Origin: Desulfurococcales archaeon
GTDB lineage: Archaea; Thermoproteota; Thermoprotei_A; Sulfolobales; NBVN01
Reading direction: 5' to 3'
DNA: 64,000 bases
NCBI GenBank assembly: GCA_023255955.1
Contig: JAGDWD010000008.1
Coordinates: 254,845 to 318,844 of the forward strand
Notes under the pieces: generated by a model
The model's input: the letters and a program-made list of their open reading frames with translations, nothing else
Database searches by the model: none
What the model was told of the DNA's origin: nothing
Program-made: the position numbers and the translations under genes
In this document: one piece after another, positions 50,217-59,423 of the stretch
Layout of the letters: the number at the start of each line of letters is the position of its first letter
How positions within the stretch are numbered: the first letter of the stretch is position 1

Positions 50217-52001
50217 CTATTCTTTGTAGCAACGTGATAGGAACAGGGCTGCGTAGAGCAGGAACTTAGCTAGGGCTTCGTTATTGAGTGAGACGGTGTG
50301 GCCTATGTCGGGTAGTACGTGTAGCTCGAAGCTCTTACCGGTTGAAACCAGCTTGTTTACGAAGTCTAGTACGGGCTGTATAGGTGTTCTAGAGTCATTC
50401 TGTGGTTGTACTATGCATACTGGTGCCTGAATGTTTTCGACGTATGTTATTGGAGATCTCTCCCTGAAGATCTCCTTCCTACCTGCGAACAACACCTCCT
50501 GGAATGTCTTGAAGTATCTGTCAGCTAGCTCATACATCTTCTCCCAGTCCGCGACCGGGGCTCCAGCAACACCACACTTCCATAACTTCGGCTTAGTAGT
50601 TAGCTGCATTAGGGTAGTGTACCCTCCGTAACTATATCCTACGATCGATACCTCACCTTCCTTGCTGAGACCGCCCTCAACTGCCCACTTCCTAGCTGCT
50701 GCGACATCCTCCATATCAGCACCACCCGGGTCTCCTATATCTAATCTCCTAAACTTCTCTCCGTAACCTGTGGAACCCCTGAAGTTGGGGGCTACTACGT
50801 GGTAACCTAGTACAGCTAGAGATACTACTATCGGTGACCAAGAATTTGCTACCTCGGACCAAGGACCTCCATGTGGGTAGACTACCGTAGGGCCTGGCTT
50901 GGCCGAGGCATTCGATTCTAATATGTAGGTCGGCACCTTCAGCCCGTCGAATGATGTTATTTCAACATACCTTACCTCACCCAATCTCTCAACTACCTCG
51001 AGCGGGAGTTCATTATCTATTAGCACCTCAGATTTCTTGCTCTCAATATCTATAGATAGAACTTTCGGGGGTGTTTTAAGCGTCGAGAACGATACGTAGG
51101 CTTTCCCCCCGTGTAGCGTAGCAGATGATACGAAGCCTGTTCCCGGTCCTAGATCCTTCCCGTCAAGGAACAGCCTCGAGTTTCCGCGTTTCTTACCTAT
51201 GGCCCAAATCTTACCGTCTCGGGTCCAACCTAGATCTACGAATTCTACAGGCTCGAACTTATCCATGTCGCTGTATCCGAGTTCTGGTTTTCTGAGCTCT
51301 CTTGTCTCAAGGTCTAGCACGTAGAGCCTCATCCTATCTCCATCCTCGAAATCGCTAGCGAATAGCATCTTACCTCCAAAGAGTCTGGGAGCAACATTGC
51401 TCGATCCCTCCTTAGGTGTGTAAACCTCCTGCGCACCTTTCGCCACATCGATGATCAGTATCTCCGAGGACATTGGGTTCCCGGCTAGGTGACCATAACC
51501 TACAATGTACTTCTCATTCACATCAGCTACGAACTCCCTCCCCCTTGTCTCAGCTACCTTCTCCACCGTTCCTCTAGCTAGGTTCGCTAAGTAGATAGCT
51601 GCCTGCGTTTTAGTAGCACCGGACCATGCGATCCTCGCACCATCAAATGCTAACCCAGCTATTCTCTGGGGCTCGACGTCCCCAGAAACAACTAACTCAT
51701 CACCAGTCTCGACGTCCCGAGCAAACACCCTCGAAAGCTCGAACCCTCTACTAACATCCTTCAGATACACGACCTTAGTCGAAGACTCATGAGCGCGGAC
51801 AGCCATATGTACCTCAGTAGCTATGAGCTTCTTAGTGTGGGTTACCAGGTCGAGGGCATAAGTACTGTACGTACCTCCCTCAGTAGAACTATAAACTAGG
51901 AACCTACCAGCAACCCCTTCGACGACGTATCTCGGGACTCTAGTTATAGCCTCTATAAGCCTAGATGCTTCCGCTATACCCCTAACAACCACGGAATACA
52001 C
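50217..52001 (-). CDS. S9-family serine peptidase (acylaminoacyl peptidase type), second copy
   Basis: This 594-residue peptidase has a beta-propeller N-half and an alpha/beta-hydrolase C-half with the triad S457 in GYSYGGY, D536 in QPQNDSRTP and H568 in DIGHTV. The glycine after the catalytic histidine in its paralogue is replaced by Thr, so pocket details differ. It starts with GTG 52001 next to a divergent AT-rich promoter region. Probable function: release of acyl-amino acids or di/tripeptides from short peptides. No signal peptide, so it is cytosolic. Confidence 0.92.
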   Translation of the reverse strand: MYSVVVRGIAEASRLIEAITRVPRYVVEGVAGRFLVYSSTEGGTYSTYALDLVTHTKKLIATEVHMAVRAHESSTKVVYLKDVSRGFELSRVFARDVETGDELVVSGDVEPQRIAGLAFDGARIAWSGATKTQAAIYLANLARGTVEKVAETRGREFVADVNEKYIVGYGHLAGNPMSSEILIIDVAKGAQEVYTPKEGSSNVAPRLFGGKMLFASDFEDGDRMRLYVLDLETRELRKPELGYSDMDKFEPVEFVDLGWTRDGKIWAIGKKRGNSRLFLDGKDLGPGTGFVSSATLHGGKAYVSFSTLKTPPKVLSIDIESKKSEVLIDNELPLEVVERLGEVRYVEITSFDGLKVPTYILESNASAKPGPTVVYPHGGPWSEVANSWSPIVVSLAVLGYHVVAPNFRGSTGYGEKFRRLDIGDPGGADMEDVAAARKWAVEGGLSKEGEVSIVGYSYGGYTTLMQLTTKPKLWKCGVAGAPVADWEKMYELADRYFKTFQEVLFAGRKEIFRERSPITYVENIQAPVCIVQPQNDSRTPIQPVLDFVNKLVSTGKSFELHVLPDIGHTVSLNNEALAKFLLYAALFLSRCYKE

Positions 52002-52071
52002 CGTGATTTTTTCATTCGTAGGATTAAATAGTTAACTAGACCCGTATTTTTATTTTTGACCCCTCTAGATA

Positions 52072-52386
52072 ATGCTGGTGGCTCTAGTGAGTCGTGACCG
52101 GTTAGTGGGGGGCTTATTATTGGTGGTCTCAATAGCAATTATCGTAGTGTATGGCTGGCTAGTTTTCGCATCTGATTACTACTTACTAATACTGAAGCTT
52201 ACGGGTTTCATAGCTGTTGCCGGGGTATTCGGAATACTTGCTTGGATAGGTTACACACTAGCAACAACACCCCCACCGAAACCTATAGAGGAAATCGAGA
52301 AGGAGATCGAGGAAGAGCTTAAGAAACTCGAAAGTGAGACCAAGGAGTCGCAGCAAATCGGTACCGGAGAGTCAAAAACAAGTTAG
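52072..52386 (+). CDS. small membrane protein with two helices and a charged tail
   Basis: This 104-residue protein has two membrane helices (about 11-31, VGGLLLVVSIAIIVVYGWLV, and 38-63, LLILKLTGFIAVAGVFGILAW). A Pro-rich hinge follows, then an acidic coiled-coil-like tail (IEEIEKEIEEELKKLESE) and a disordered end. Such proteins are common in Thermoproteota as adaptors or accessory proteins, but I know no function. A TATTTTTATTTTTG box lies about 25 bp before ATG 52072. Not clearly linked to the agmatinase gene, which starts 92 bases later. Confidence 0.65.
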   Translation: MLVALVSRDRLVGGLLLVVSIAIIVVYGWLVFASDYYLLILKLTGFIAVAGVFGILAWIGYTLATTPPPKPIEEIEKEIEEELKKLESETKESQQIGTGESKTS

Positions 52387-52478
52387 TTAGTCGAGAACAT
52401 AGCAAGCCATATACCAAGCTAGCCCAAGTTTCCCAGTACTGGAAACTGTAAACTACGGATATTATTTGTTTCCGTGCT

Positions 52479-53414
52479 GTGTGTATGGGAAGATACGTGG
52501 AGGATGAGGCCGAGCTCTACCTAGTTACATCTCCATATAGTTTTGGGGGATTCTCTGTTAGCAGAGATAGGAGTCCGTTCAGTATTCTAGGAATACCCCT
52601 TGATATGACGTCGTCCTTTAGATCTGGATATAGAACAGCACCTCTAAGTGTGAGGCTGGCTGCTCAGAACCTCGAGTACTTCTCCCTGAGGTTTGGTGTA
52701 GATGTAGAGGACTTTCTATATGTGGATGAGGGAGACGTAATACTACCGCAGGACAGTATTATGAAAGCTCTTGAGGTAGTGCGAAAGGTTTCCGGGAAAT
52801 TTCTGTCAAATGGGAGGATCCCGATATTCCTAGGGGGAGAACACACATTAACCGTCGGCACGGTTCGAGCAGCGGTAGATGTTTACGGTAAGGACCTCTG
52901 CGTCCTGGTGTTTGATGCTCATGCTGATCTTAGGGTTGAGTATGGTGGGAGTAGGTATAGCCATGCCTGCACTGTAAGCCGAGTTATGGAGCTCCTGGGT
53001 AAGGATTCTATATTTCTTGCCGGGGTTAGGGCTGTCAGTAAGGCGGAGTACGAGAGATTGAGGAGTGAGGGCATTAAGCACCTTACGGCTAGGTCTATGA
53101 GGAGAGCAGGTATTAAACAAGTAGCTAGCTCACTCCACGAATTTCTAGGTAGTTGTAGTAGAGTGTACCTATCTGTGGATATGGATGTTTTTGACCCAGC
53201 ATTCGCTCCAGGTGTAGCAACACCGGAACCTGAGGGGTTGTCCCCATATGAGTTTTTTGAGGTACTCTATGAGGTCATGAACAAGAAGTTCATAGCCTTG
53301 GACGTCACGGAGGTGACACCCCCGTACGATCCATCCATGATAACCTCAATGCTGGCAGCGAGGGTAGTGTTGGAGTTCATGGCTGGGATATACTCAAGTC
53401 AGCGAGCCTCATAG
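52479..53414 (+). CDS. speB: agmatinase/ureohydrolase family
   Basis: This 311-residue ureohydrolase splits agmatine or a related guanidine compound, a step in polyamine synthesis. The manganese ligands are H122 in GGEHTL, D146, H148 and D150 in DAHADLR, and the aspartates in SVDMDVFDPAFAPG, so the binuclear site is complete. Archaeal arginases look alike; agmatinase is the usual role in Thermoproteota. GTG 52479 and ATG 52485 are alternative starts. Confidence 0.9.
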   Translation: MCMGRYVEDEAELYLVTSPYSFGGFSVSRDRSPFSILGIPLDMTSSFRSGYRTAPLSVRLAAQNLEYFSLRFGVDVEDFLYVDEGDVILPQDSIMKALEVVRKVSGKFLSNGRIPIFLGGEHTLTVGTVRAAVDVYGKDLCVLVFDAHADLRVEYGGSRYSHACTVSRVMELLGKDSIFLAGVRAVSKAEYERLRSEGIKHLTARSMRRAGIKQVASSLHEFLGSCSRVYLSVDMDVFDPAFAPGVATPEPEGLSPYEFFEVLYEVMNKKFIALDVTEVTPPYDPSMITSMLAARVVLEFMAGIYSSQRAS

Positions 53415-53542
53415 GCAACGAGCTATCTAGTGTTCGATGTAGAATCCTCAGTCGTGGCGAAGGACTAAGCCTATCCTGCCTTGAAGAGGGGGCCCTACCA
53501 TAAAACTTTTAAGCTTTTTCACCTAATGATAGAGGAAGCTGG

Positions 53543-53722
53543 ATGGTGTCTGTCTACTACAAGTGTTGGGTTTGTGATAAGGTATTTGGGAAGCAGGAGC
53601 TTGAGCCTTTTAGTGAGAAGGCTTTGAGGGAGGGCTATGCTTTCATACGATGCCCCATCTGCGGCTCGAAGCTCGTAGTGAAGTCCAGGAGAAGTGGTCC
53701 TACCAAGATTGAGGCAGTGTAG
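53543..53722 (+). CDS. rpoP: RNA polymerase subunit P (Rpo12)
   Basis: This 59-residue protein is the small zinc-ribbon RNA polymerase subunit, equivalent to eukaryotic Rpb12. It has YYKCWVC near the start and FIRCPICGSKLVVKSR, with zinc ligands C8, C11, C37 and C40, and the basic tail of the family. It is slightly longer than usual (45-50) because of an insert of charged residues between the two CxxC pairs. A CTTTTAAG box lies near 53505-53513. ATG 53543 is the start; the next codon GTG is also possible. Confidence 0.9.
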   Translation: MVSVYYKCWVCDKVFGKQELEPFSEKALREGYAFIRCPICGSKLVVKSRRSGPTKIEAV

Positions 53723-53787
53723 GGTTCTACATCCTCATTCTGCTCTGTTTTTATTACTTTCCTAGTATAAGCAACTTCGGTGTTCCG

Positions 53788-54540
53788 ATGTTCAGGTTAG
53801 TCTACGGCGATGGAGGTAAGTTTAAGAAGATATTTGCCGGCGCAGTTAAACCTCTCGATACTGTACCCTTAAGGGTTAGCTCAGAGTCTCTCGAGCTTAG
53901 AGCTCTAACCCCGGATAAAAACATGATGATTGAGGTAATTATTCCGAGCACCTCATTTGAGGTTGTTGAAGTGGAGTCTGAGACGACCCTAGCCCTATCA
54001 AGGGAATCTTTCCTGAAGGGTATACGGAAAGCTAGTAAGAGAGACTCTGTGAGGATGGAGTACGAGAAGGCCTCTAGGTACGTGAAGCTGACTCTGACTA
54101 ACATCAAGACCGGTGTTGAGAGGGAAATCCTGGTTGAGGTAAGTGAGGCTGTTACCAGTCTTATCGAACCCATACAGGTGGAATTACCGGTAAGGTTTCA
54201 GATAGCCTTCGATGACTTAAAGAAGCTCGTGAGGGACGTGAAGATCGTGGGGGATGAGATGGAGCTGGTGTTTAAGGATGGTTTAATAGAGGTGTTAGGC
54301 ACATCGGAGAGTAAGACGTATAGGACTACACTCGCTCTAGATAGACCTCTATATCAACTCGAGTCTAAGGAGTCCATGGTAAGTAGCAAGTACGATGTGG
54401 ACTACCTAAGAACAGTGCTAGCCACCCTATCCGCAGCAGACCTGCTAACAGTAGAGTTCGGTTCGAGCCTCCCCCTCAAGATACATACAGCCCTAGAGGA
54501 CGGTACTAGAGTAACTGTCTGGATAGCACCGAGAGTCTGA
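53788..54540 (+). CDS. pcn: DNA polymerase sliding clamp (PCNA)
   Basis: This 250-residue protein is a full-length PCNA, which forms a ring (often a heterotrimer in Thermoproteota) that holds DNA polymerase, Fen1 and ligase on DNA. The two clamp repeats are visible: LELRALTPDKNMMIEVIIPS near 31-50 in the first, and ELPVRFQIAFDDLKKLVRDV near 133-152 opening the second, with MELVFKDGLIEVLGTSE. The end LKIHTALEDGTRVTVWIAPR matches the family's last strands. It heads the information-processing block and lies 65 bases after rpoP. Confidence 0.95.
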   Translation: MFRLVYGDGGKFKKIFAGAVKPLDTVPLRVSSESLELRALTPDKNMMIEVIIPSTSFEVVEVESETTLALSRESFLKGIRKASKRDSVRMEYEKASRYVKLTLTNIKTGVEREILVEVSEAVTSLIEPIQVELPVRFQIAFDDLKKLVRDVKIVGDEMELVFKDGLIEVLGTSESKTYRTTLALDRPLYQLESKESMVSSKYDVDYLRTVLATLSAADLLTVEFGSSLPLKIHTALEDGTRVTVWIAPRV

Positions 54541-54604
54541 ACTCTTTGATCTAGACCGTAGAAAGCCTTTTAACTAGTTAAACTCCTAGTGTTGGGTTTA
54601 GGGG

Positions 54605-55066
54605 TTGGTGACCGTTAAGGAAGTGCCGGCGGATAGGTTGATAAGAAAGCTAGCAGAGTACTTAAAGGAAAACGCTAAGGAGCTTAGACCCCCGTCGTGG
54701 GCTCCGATAGCCAAGTTGGGAGTTCATAAGGAGAACAACCCAGAGGATCCGGATTGGTGGTACGTGCGAGCTGCGAGCATAATCAGGAAACTAGCTATTT
54801 CTCCGGAGCCTATAGGGTTGAGTACTTTCAGTGTCATATACGGTGGTCTGAAGCGGAGGGGGTCAGCACCACCCCACTTTAGGAGAGCTACCACGAACCA
54901 TATCAGACGGATACTGCAGCAACTTGAGAGAGCTGGACTAGTAGCGAGGACACCTAAAGGCAGGGTATTAACACCTCGAGGAGTGTCTGTAGTCAGCTCG
55001 GTAGTCCGTGAAGTGTTTAACGAGCTAGTGAAGGAGAGAGTGGAGCTAGCTAAGTACGGATCCTAG
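54605..55066 (+). CDS. ribosomal protein S19e
   Basis: This 153-residue protein is eS19 of the small ribosomal subunit, a winged-helix protein in the head of the subunit. It has PPSWAPIAKLGVHKENNPED, then WWYVRAASIIRKLA near 57-70, YGGLKRRGSAPPHF near 84-97 and ILQQLERAGLVARTPKGRVL near 110-129. Starts TTG 54605 or GTG 54608. It is followed 11 bases later by the PDCD5-like gene, as in many archaea. Confidence 0.95.
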   Translation: MVTVKEVPADRLIRKLAEYLKENAKELRPPSWAPIAKLGVHKENNPEDPDWWYVRAASIIRKLAISPEPIGLSTFSVIYGGLKRRGSAPPHFRRATTNHIRRILQQLERAGLVARTPKGRVLTPRGVSVVSSVVREVFNELVKERVELAKYGS

Positions 55067-55077
55067 GGGATTAGAGA

Positions 55078-55434
55078 GTGAGCTACGAGTACTCAGATGA
55101 AGAGCTCGAGATCCTGAAGAGAAAACGGATGGAGCAGATGCTTGCTGAAGCTGAGGAGAGGCGAAGGAGAGCGGAGGAAGAAGCTGCTCGAGAAGCGCAG
55201 AGACAGTCAATCCTACGGATTATACTAACTCCTGAGGCTAGGGAGAGGTTAGCCAACGTGAAGCTTGTAAAGCCGGAGCTAGCTAGGGCTGTCGAGGACT
55301 ACTTAATAGGTTTATACACTTCGGGTCAGCTAAAGAACGTCGTGGACGACGAGACCCTTCGAGATATTTTAGCTGAGGTTGATTCTAGAATGAGGCGTGA
55401 AGTTAGAATAAGAGTTAGAAGGAAGGGTGAGTAA
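55078..55434 (+). CDS. PDCD5-family DNA-binding protein
   Basis: This 118-residue protein belongs to the archaeal/eukaryotic PDCD5 family of small helical DNA-binding proteins. It has the charged N-terminal helix, [25 protein letters not shown] near 46-70, and [14 protein letters not shown]. In archaea it usually lies between the S19e and L39e genes, exactly as here. Its precise role is unknown. It is translationally linked to the next gene (2 bases apart). Confidence 0.92.
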   Translation: MSYEYSDEELEILKRKRMEQMLAEAEERRRRAEEEAAREAQRQSILRIILTPEARERLANVKLVKPELARAVEDYLIGLYTSGQLKNVVDDETLRDILAEVDSRMRREVRIRVRRKGE

Positions 55435-55435
55435 G

Positions 55436-55594
55436 GTGGCTAGAAACAAACACCTAGCAAGGAAGCTCAGACTGGCCAGAGCAGCTAAATCAAACTCAGC
55501 TATCCCGGTCTGGGTAGTAGTTAAGACTTTGAGGAAGGTTCCTTTCAGACCTAAGCTCAGGAACTGGAGGAGGACTAAACTAGGGAACATATAG
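55436..55594 (+). CDS. ribosomal protein L39e
   Basis: This 52-residue protein is eL39, a tiny basic protein lining the peptide exit tunnel. It reads [20 protein letters not shown], then [14 protein letters not shown] and ends with [15 protein letters not shown], the conserved RNWRR-x-KL ending. It is encoded directly after PDCD5 and one base before L31e. The start is GTG 55436. Confidence 0.95.
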   Translation: MARNKHLARKLRLARAAKSNSAIPVWVVVKTLRKVPFRPKLRNWRRTKLGNI

Positions 55595-55595
55595 G

Positions 55596-55898
55596 GTGAG
55601 CGAGTTGTCTGAGTCTATATACATAGTAAGCCTATCAAGGCTTTACTGGACACGGAGATATAGAAGAGCTGCTAGAGCGTTGAAGTATATTAGGAACTTC
55701 ATTAAGAGGCATACCAAAGCAGAGAAGATACTTATAGATGAATCCGTGAATCGCTACATCTTCACACGAAGATACGATAAACCCCCTAGGAGAGTGGCGG
55801 TGGCAGTGATGAAGTTGGATCAGGAGGGTAAGGTAGTGAAAGTATCACTAGCGATACCTATCGAGTCTGCTAAGGCGGTGGAAGGGTCAAGTCAATGA
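55596..55898 (+). CDS. ribosomal protein L31e
   Basis: This 100-residue protein is eL31 of the large subunit, located near the tunnel exit. It has [21 protein letters not shown], then [20 protein letters not shown] and [21 protein letters not shown], the usual order. It overlaps the aIF6 gene by 4 bases. Confidence 0.93.
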   Translation: MSELSESIYIVSLSRLYWTRRYRRAARALKYIRNFIKRHTKAEKILIDESVNRYIFTRRYDKPPRRVAVAVMKLDQEGKVVKVSLAIPIESAKAVEGSSQ

Positions 55899-56578
55899 GA
55901 GGTACTATAGATAAAGCGAGAGTTCTCGGGAGTCCACATATAGGTACATATGTCGTAGCTACAGATGAGCTGGTTCTAGTCCCTAAAGGAGTTGAGGAGG
56001 AGTTTAAGAAAAAATCGAGGGAGGTTTTATCAGTAAATGATGTGATTGAAACAACTATAGCTGGGACATCACTTATAGGTATCTTCACTATCGCGAGAGG
56101 AAAGCTCGTTGTTGTCCCCGATATAATTAAAGAAGAGGAGGTTGATTGGTTAAGGAGTTTGGGTATTAGAGTAGAAGTTATCGAGGTATCGAACTTCAAT
56201 GCTTTAGGTAATGTAGTGTTACATAATTCAAGAGCCATGCTAGCTCACCCGGAGCTAGATAAGGAAGCGGAAGCGAAGATAGCGCACATACTGGGGGTGG
56301 ACAGACACTCTCCAGGAACTATAGCTAACATACCTACCGTAGGGTCCGCGGCTGTAGTAACAGATAGGGGTGGTCTAGTTCACCCAAGCATATCAGACGA
56401 GGAACTGAGAAAGCTCTCAGAGTTTTTTGGTGTTGAGTTTAGTTTAGGTACGGTAAATTTCGGTATAGGATTTATTAGGTCGGGCCTCGTAGCTAATAAC
56501 TATGGAGCAATAGTAGGTGACCTGACTACGGGGCCCGAAATAATTAGAATAATGAAAGCTCTAAAGGTGGGTGAGTAG
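55895..56578 (+). CDS. eif6: translation initiation factor aIF6
   Basis: This 227-residue protein is aIF6, the pentein-fold factor that binds the large ribosomal subunit and keeps it from joining the small one. The repeated units each have a [14 protein letters not shown]- or [20 protein letters not shown]-like strand set, giving the five-fold propeller. The length is typical. It overlaps L31e and is one base from the LX gene, part of the same operon. Confidence 0.95.
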   Translation: MRGTIDKARVLGSPHIGTYVVATDELVLVPKGVEEEFKKKSREVLSVNDVIETTIAGTSLIGIFTIARGKLVVVPDIIKEEEVDWLRSLGIRVEVIEVSNFNALGNVVLHNSRAMLAHPELDKEAEAKIAHILGVDRHSPGTIANIPTVGSAAVVTDRGGLVHPSISDEELRKLSEFFGVEFSLGTVNFGIGFIRSGLVANNYGAIVGDLTTGPEIIRIMKALKVGE

Positions 56579-56848
56579 ATGGGTCGGGATGTGAAGGTGT
56601 ATAGGGTAACTGGGTTAGCACTCTTCAGCCCAGATAAGCTCAGGAGATGGCAGAAGTTTGTTATTGAGGTAAGAGCTGTTAAAGAGAAAGATGCGGTAGA
56701 GAAGATATTCTCAGAGCTGGGAAGTAGACACAAGCTGAAGAGGTCACACATAAAGGTGCTTTCAGTGAAGGAAATCGAAGTTAGTGAGGCTAGGAATAAG
56801 CTTGTGAGAGAGATTGAAGATCTGGAAAGGTGGTATATTGAGCGGTAG
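56579..56848 (+). CDS. ribosomal protein L20a/LX (L18Ae-like)
   Basis: This 89-residue protein is archaeal ribosomal protein LX (eL20). It has VYRVTGLALFSPDKLRRWQK, FVIEVRAVKEKDAVEKIFSE and RHKLKRSHIKVLSVKEI. After the conserved domain there is an added charged tail. It overlaps the prefoldin gene. Confidence 0.9.
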   Translation: MGRDVKVYRVTGLALFSPDKLRRWQKFVIEVRAVKEKDAVEKIFSELGSRHKLKRSHIKVLSVKEIEVSEARNKLVREIEDLERWYIER

Positions 56849-57305
56849 TGAAGGTAGTGGAGAGGTAAGAGTAGTTGTACCTTTAGAGGCCGTAGTTTCA
56901 GAACTAGATCGTACTAGAAAACATATTGAGGGCTTACAGGAGAATATAAGGAGAGTTTTAGAGAGACTTAACGACCTAGCTGTCTCTAGGGAGCTCATAT
57001 CAACGATGAAGCTCTCTAAGATTGAGGAGATCCTCGTACCGACAGATAAGAGCGGTACTACCTACGTATATGCTAGGCTAGATAAAACTGATAAGGTAGT
57101 CACGCACATAGGTGGTGAGTACTTCGTGGAGTTAACTCCTGAGAAAGCTATGGAGCTCATCGTAAATGAGGAGAAAGAACTTAAGGAGCTTATTAAGGAG
57201 CTTGAGAAGGAGCTTGAAGAGGCCTCTAAATACTTTAGAAGTCTTCAAGGGCTACTAATAGCTACGAGGTCCCAGCCTCAAAGGAGCGGAGGGAGAGCAG
57301 GATAG
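56838..57305 (+). CDS. pfdA: prefoldin alpha subunit
   Basis: This protein of about 155 residues is the alpha subunit of prefoldin, a jellyfish-shaped chaperone that hands unfolded proteins to the thermosome. Two long coiled-coil helices (about 20-55 and 110-145) flank a beta-hairpin region VPTDKSGTTYVYARL and VVTHIGGEYFVE. The start is read as TTG 56838, 11 bases inside the end of LX; an earlier start at 56814 is possible. It precedes ftsY with one base of overlap. Confidence 0.9.
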   Translation: MSGSEGSGEVRVVVPLEAVVSELDRTRKHIEGLQENIRRVLERLNDLAVSRELISTMKLSKIEEILVPTDKSGTTYVYARLDKTDKVVTHIGGEYFVELTPEKAMELIVNEEKELKELIKELEKELEEASKYFRSLQGLLIATRSQPQRSGGRAG

Positions 57306-58213
57306 TGTTTAAGAAAATCAGAGGAGTTTTTCAGAATATAGCTAACAAGATAGCTGATGTAGTAAGTAAGAAAGAGCTGACCGAGGAGGAGTTGAAGAAG
57401 GTATTCGATGAGATGGAGCTATCTCTTGTTGAGAGTGATGTTGCTTACGAAGCTCTTCCAGCATTATTCGATGAGCTGAAGAAAAAGCTTGTTGGGGCTA
57501 AAGTCAGCAGGTTTGATAGTAGTGAAGTCATGGAGCTCATAAAGGAGGCTTTGGTAGATATTATCGCGAGAGTGGAGCCGAAGGAGGATCTAGTTGATCT
57601 GATAAGATCTTCTGGGGTAAGACCGTTCATAATTGTTTTCCTGGGTGTTAATGGCGTAGGTAAGACCACTACGATAGCTAAGGTAGCAAATAAGTTACTG
57701 AAGGCCGGGATGAAACCTATCATCGTAGCGGCTGACACCTTTAGAGCTGGAGCTCAAGAGCAACTCGCACTTCATGCTGAGAGACTAGGTGTCCCGTTCT
57801 TTAAGGGGAAGTATGGTGCTGACCCAGCTGCTGTAGCTAAGGACGCTGTAATCTATGCTACGAAGAAAGGGCTGGACGTAGTTCTTGTGGATACCGCAGG
57901 CAGGATGCACGTAGATGTCGACTTAGTTGAGGAGTTGAGAAAGGTAGTTAGGGTAGTTAAACCTCATATGAGGATACTGGTGCTTGATGCCTTAACCGGT
58001 AACGACTCGCTAGAGCAACTAAGGTATTTCGATAGTAATGTGGGGTTCGATGCCGTTATCTTAACTAAGATGGATGCTGATGCTCGTGGTGGGTGTGCTC
58101 TAACTCTTTCTGTTTTACTTAGAAAGCCCATAATTTACGTCGGTACCGGCCAAGGCTATGACGACCTGGAGTTGTTTAGGGCTAAGATGATCGTGGAGAA
58201 GATACTTGGCTGA
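57305..58213 (+). CDS. ftsY: signal recognition particle receptor FtsY
   Basis: This 302-residue SRP GTPase docks ribosomes with nascent membrane proteins at the translocon. The N-terminal helical N domain spans 1-100 and the G domain follows: G1 GVNGVGKTT (114-122), the insertion-box entry DTFRAGAQEQLALHAERLGV, G3 DTAGRMH, G4 TKMD and the closing GTGQGYDDL. The acidic A domain is minimal, as in other Thermoproteota. It partners with SRP54 and 7S RNA encoded elsewhere. Confidence 0.95.
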   Translation: MFKKIRGVFQNIANKIADVVSKKELTEEELKKVFDEMELSLVESDVAYEALPALFDELKKKLVGAKVSRFDSSEVMELIKEALVDIIARVEPKEDLVDLIRSSGVRPFIIVFLGVNGVGKTTTIAKVANKLLKAGMKPIIVAADTFRAGAQEQLALHAERLGVPFFKGKYGADPAAVAKDAVIYATKKGLDVVLVDTAGRMHVDVDLVEELRKVVRVVKPHMRILVLDALTGNDSLEQLRYFDSNVGFDAVILTKMDADARGGCALTLSVLLRKPIIYVGTGQGYDDLELFRAKMIVEKILG

Positions 58214-58287
58214 GTTATTACAGTATTTAATGCTTAAAAAATCGGTAGAGAACTAGTTAGAGGTGACGGAGGATAGAGCTGTCTCAA

Positions 58288-58452
58288 ATGGTGGAGATGT
58301 GGCAAAGGATTTTAGCGCTCTCCGAGAGGCCGGAACCCGATGAGTTCAAGCTATTAGTGAAGGTGACCCTAGCCGGGATATTCCTTGTTGGAGGTATCGG
58401 CATAACCCTCCACATAGCCCTAGCATTTCTGCAAGGTGTAGGAGTTGGCTAG
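58288..58452 (+). CDS. secE: preprotein translocase subunit SecE (Sec61 gamma)
   Basis: This 54-residue protein is SecE. An amphipathic N-terminal helix ends in RPEPDEF, matching the family's (a/r)kPdxeEf segment, and a single membrane helix follows (about 28-52, LAGIFLVGGIGITLHIALAF). It clamps SecY in the translocon. It lies between ftsY and the Spt5 gene and overlaps the latter by 8 bases, the usual archaeal arrangement. ATG 58288 is used. Confidence 0.9.
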   Translation: MVEMWQRILALSERPEPDEFKLLVKVTLAGIFLVGGIGITLHIALAFLQGVGVG

Positions 58453-58915
58453 TACTGAAAGTAAGAGAAACCTGACATCCCAGTTTGCTGTTCTCAGAAC
58501 AATATCAGGTAAGGAGCTGAACGTAGCTTTAGTGCTGGAGTTAAGGGCTTCCTCCGAGCCAGGTATATACGGAATCTTAGTGCCTTCAGATCTTAAGGGG
58601 TACATAATCGTCGAGTCTGACGGCATACATTCCGTACAGAAAATAGTTAAAGGTGTAAAACATGTGAGGGGAAGGATTGCTGGCTCCATCACATATGAGG
58701 AGGTAGAGAGGTTATTAAAAGTTAAATCACCTCTGGAGGAGCTCCAGCCCGGCGATGTTGTGGAGGTGGTGGCAGGACCTTTCAAAGGTCTTAAAGCTAC
58801 CGTGAGATCCGTAAACTTAGCTAAGAACGAAGTAGAGGTGGAGATCCTGGAGGCAGCATACCCACTCAAAGTTTTTCTTCCAGGAGATAATGTTAAACCT
58901 GTCGGTAAGGGGTGA
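58445..58915 (+). CDS. spt5: transcription elongation factor Spt5 (archaeal NusG)
   Basis: This 156-residue protein combines the NGN domain (SQFAVLRTISGKELNVALVL near 12-31, GIYGILVPSDLKGYIIVES) with a C-terminal KOW domain (LQPGDVVEVVAGPFKGLKAT near 99-118). It clamps RNA polymerase on DNA and links it to ribosomes and Spt4. It begins with TTG 58445 inside the end of secE. Confidence 0.95.
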   Translation: MASTESKRNLTSQFAVLRTISGKELNVALVLELRASSEPGIYGILVPSDLKGYIIVESDGIHSVQKIVKGVKHVRGRIAGSITYEEVERLLKVKSPLEELQPGDVVEVVAGPFKGLKATVRSVNLAKNEVEVEILEAAYPLKVFLPGDNVKPVGKG

Positions 58916-58920
58916 GCTAG

Positions 58921-59421
58921 GTGAAGGTACTCAGAATGCGTGTGCAGGGAGGTAAAGCAAGTGTGGCACCCCCGCTCGGACCAACACTAAGTCAGTATGG
59001 GCTACCAGCAGACAAGGTAGTTGCTGAGATAAACAAGTTAACGGAGGGTTATGAAGGTATGGAGGTCACTGTAGTAATCAAGGTAGATGAGTCCACAGGT
59101 AGCTACAGCATAGATACGATATCTCCAACAACTACTTCCCTACTCCTCAAATTTGCTGGTGCGCAGGAGCCTTCAGGGGATCCAGCCCATAAGAAAGTCG
59201 GTAATATATCTCTAGAGGATGTAATAAGGATTGCCATAACTAAAAAGAGGGAACTCAACGCTAAGACCTTGAAAGCTGCTGTCAAATCGATAGTGTCTAC
59301 TGCTCGCACTATAGGGCTTACAGTTAACGGTAAAGACCCTAAGGAGGTTTTGAGTGAGATAAATAAGGGCGTTCACGATGAGTTATTAGCTAAGTATGAG
59401 AGTGAGTGGAGAGGTGGGTGA
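58921..59421 (+). CDS. rpl11: ribosomal protein L11
   Basis: This 166-residue protein is uL11 of the GTPase-associated centre. It has QGGKASVAPPLGPTLSQYGL near 9-28 and GDPAHKKVGNISLEDVIRIA near 83-102. It starts with GTG and is followed by L1 after an SD-like GAGGTG, as in the classic L11-L1-L10 operon. Confidence 0.95.
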   Translation: MKVLRMRVQGGKASVAPPLGPTLSQYGLPADKVVAEINKLTEGYEGMEVTVVIKVDESTGSYSIDTISPTTTSLLLKFAGAQEPSGDPAHKKVGNISLEDVIRIAITKKRELNAKTLKAAVKSIVSTARTIGLTVNGKDPKEVLSEINKGVHDELLAKYESEWRGG

Positions 59422-59423
59422 GT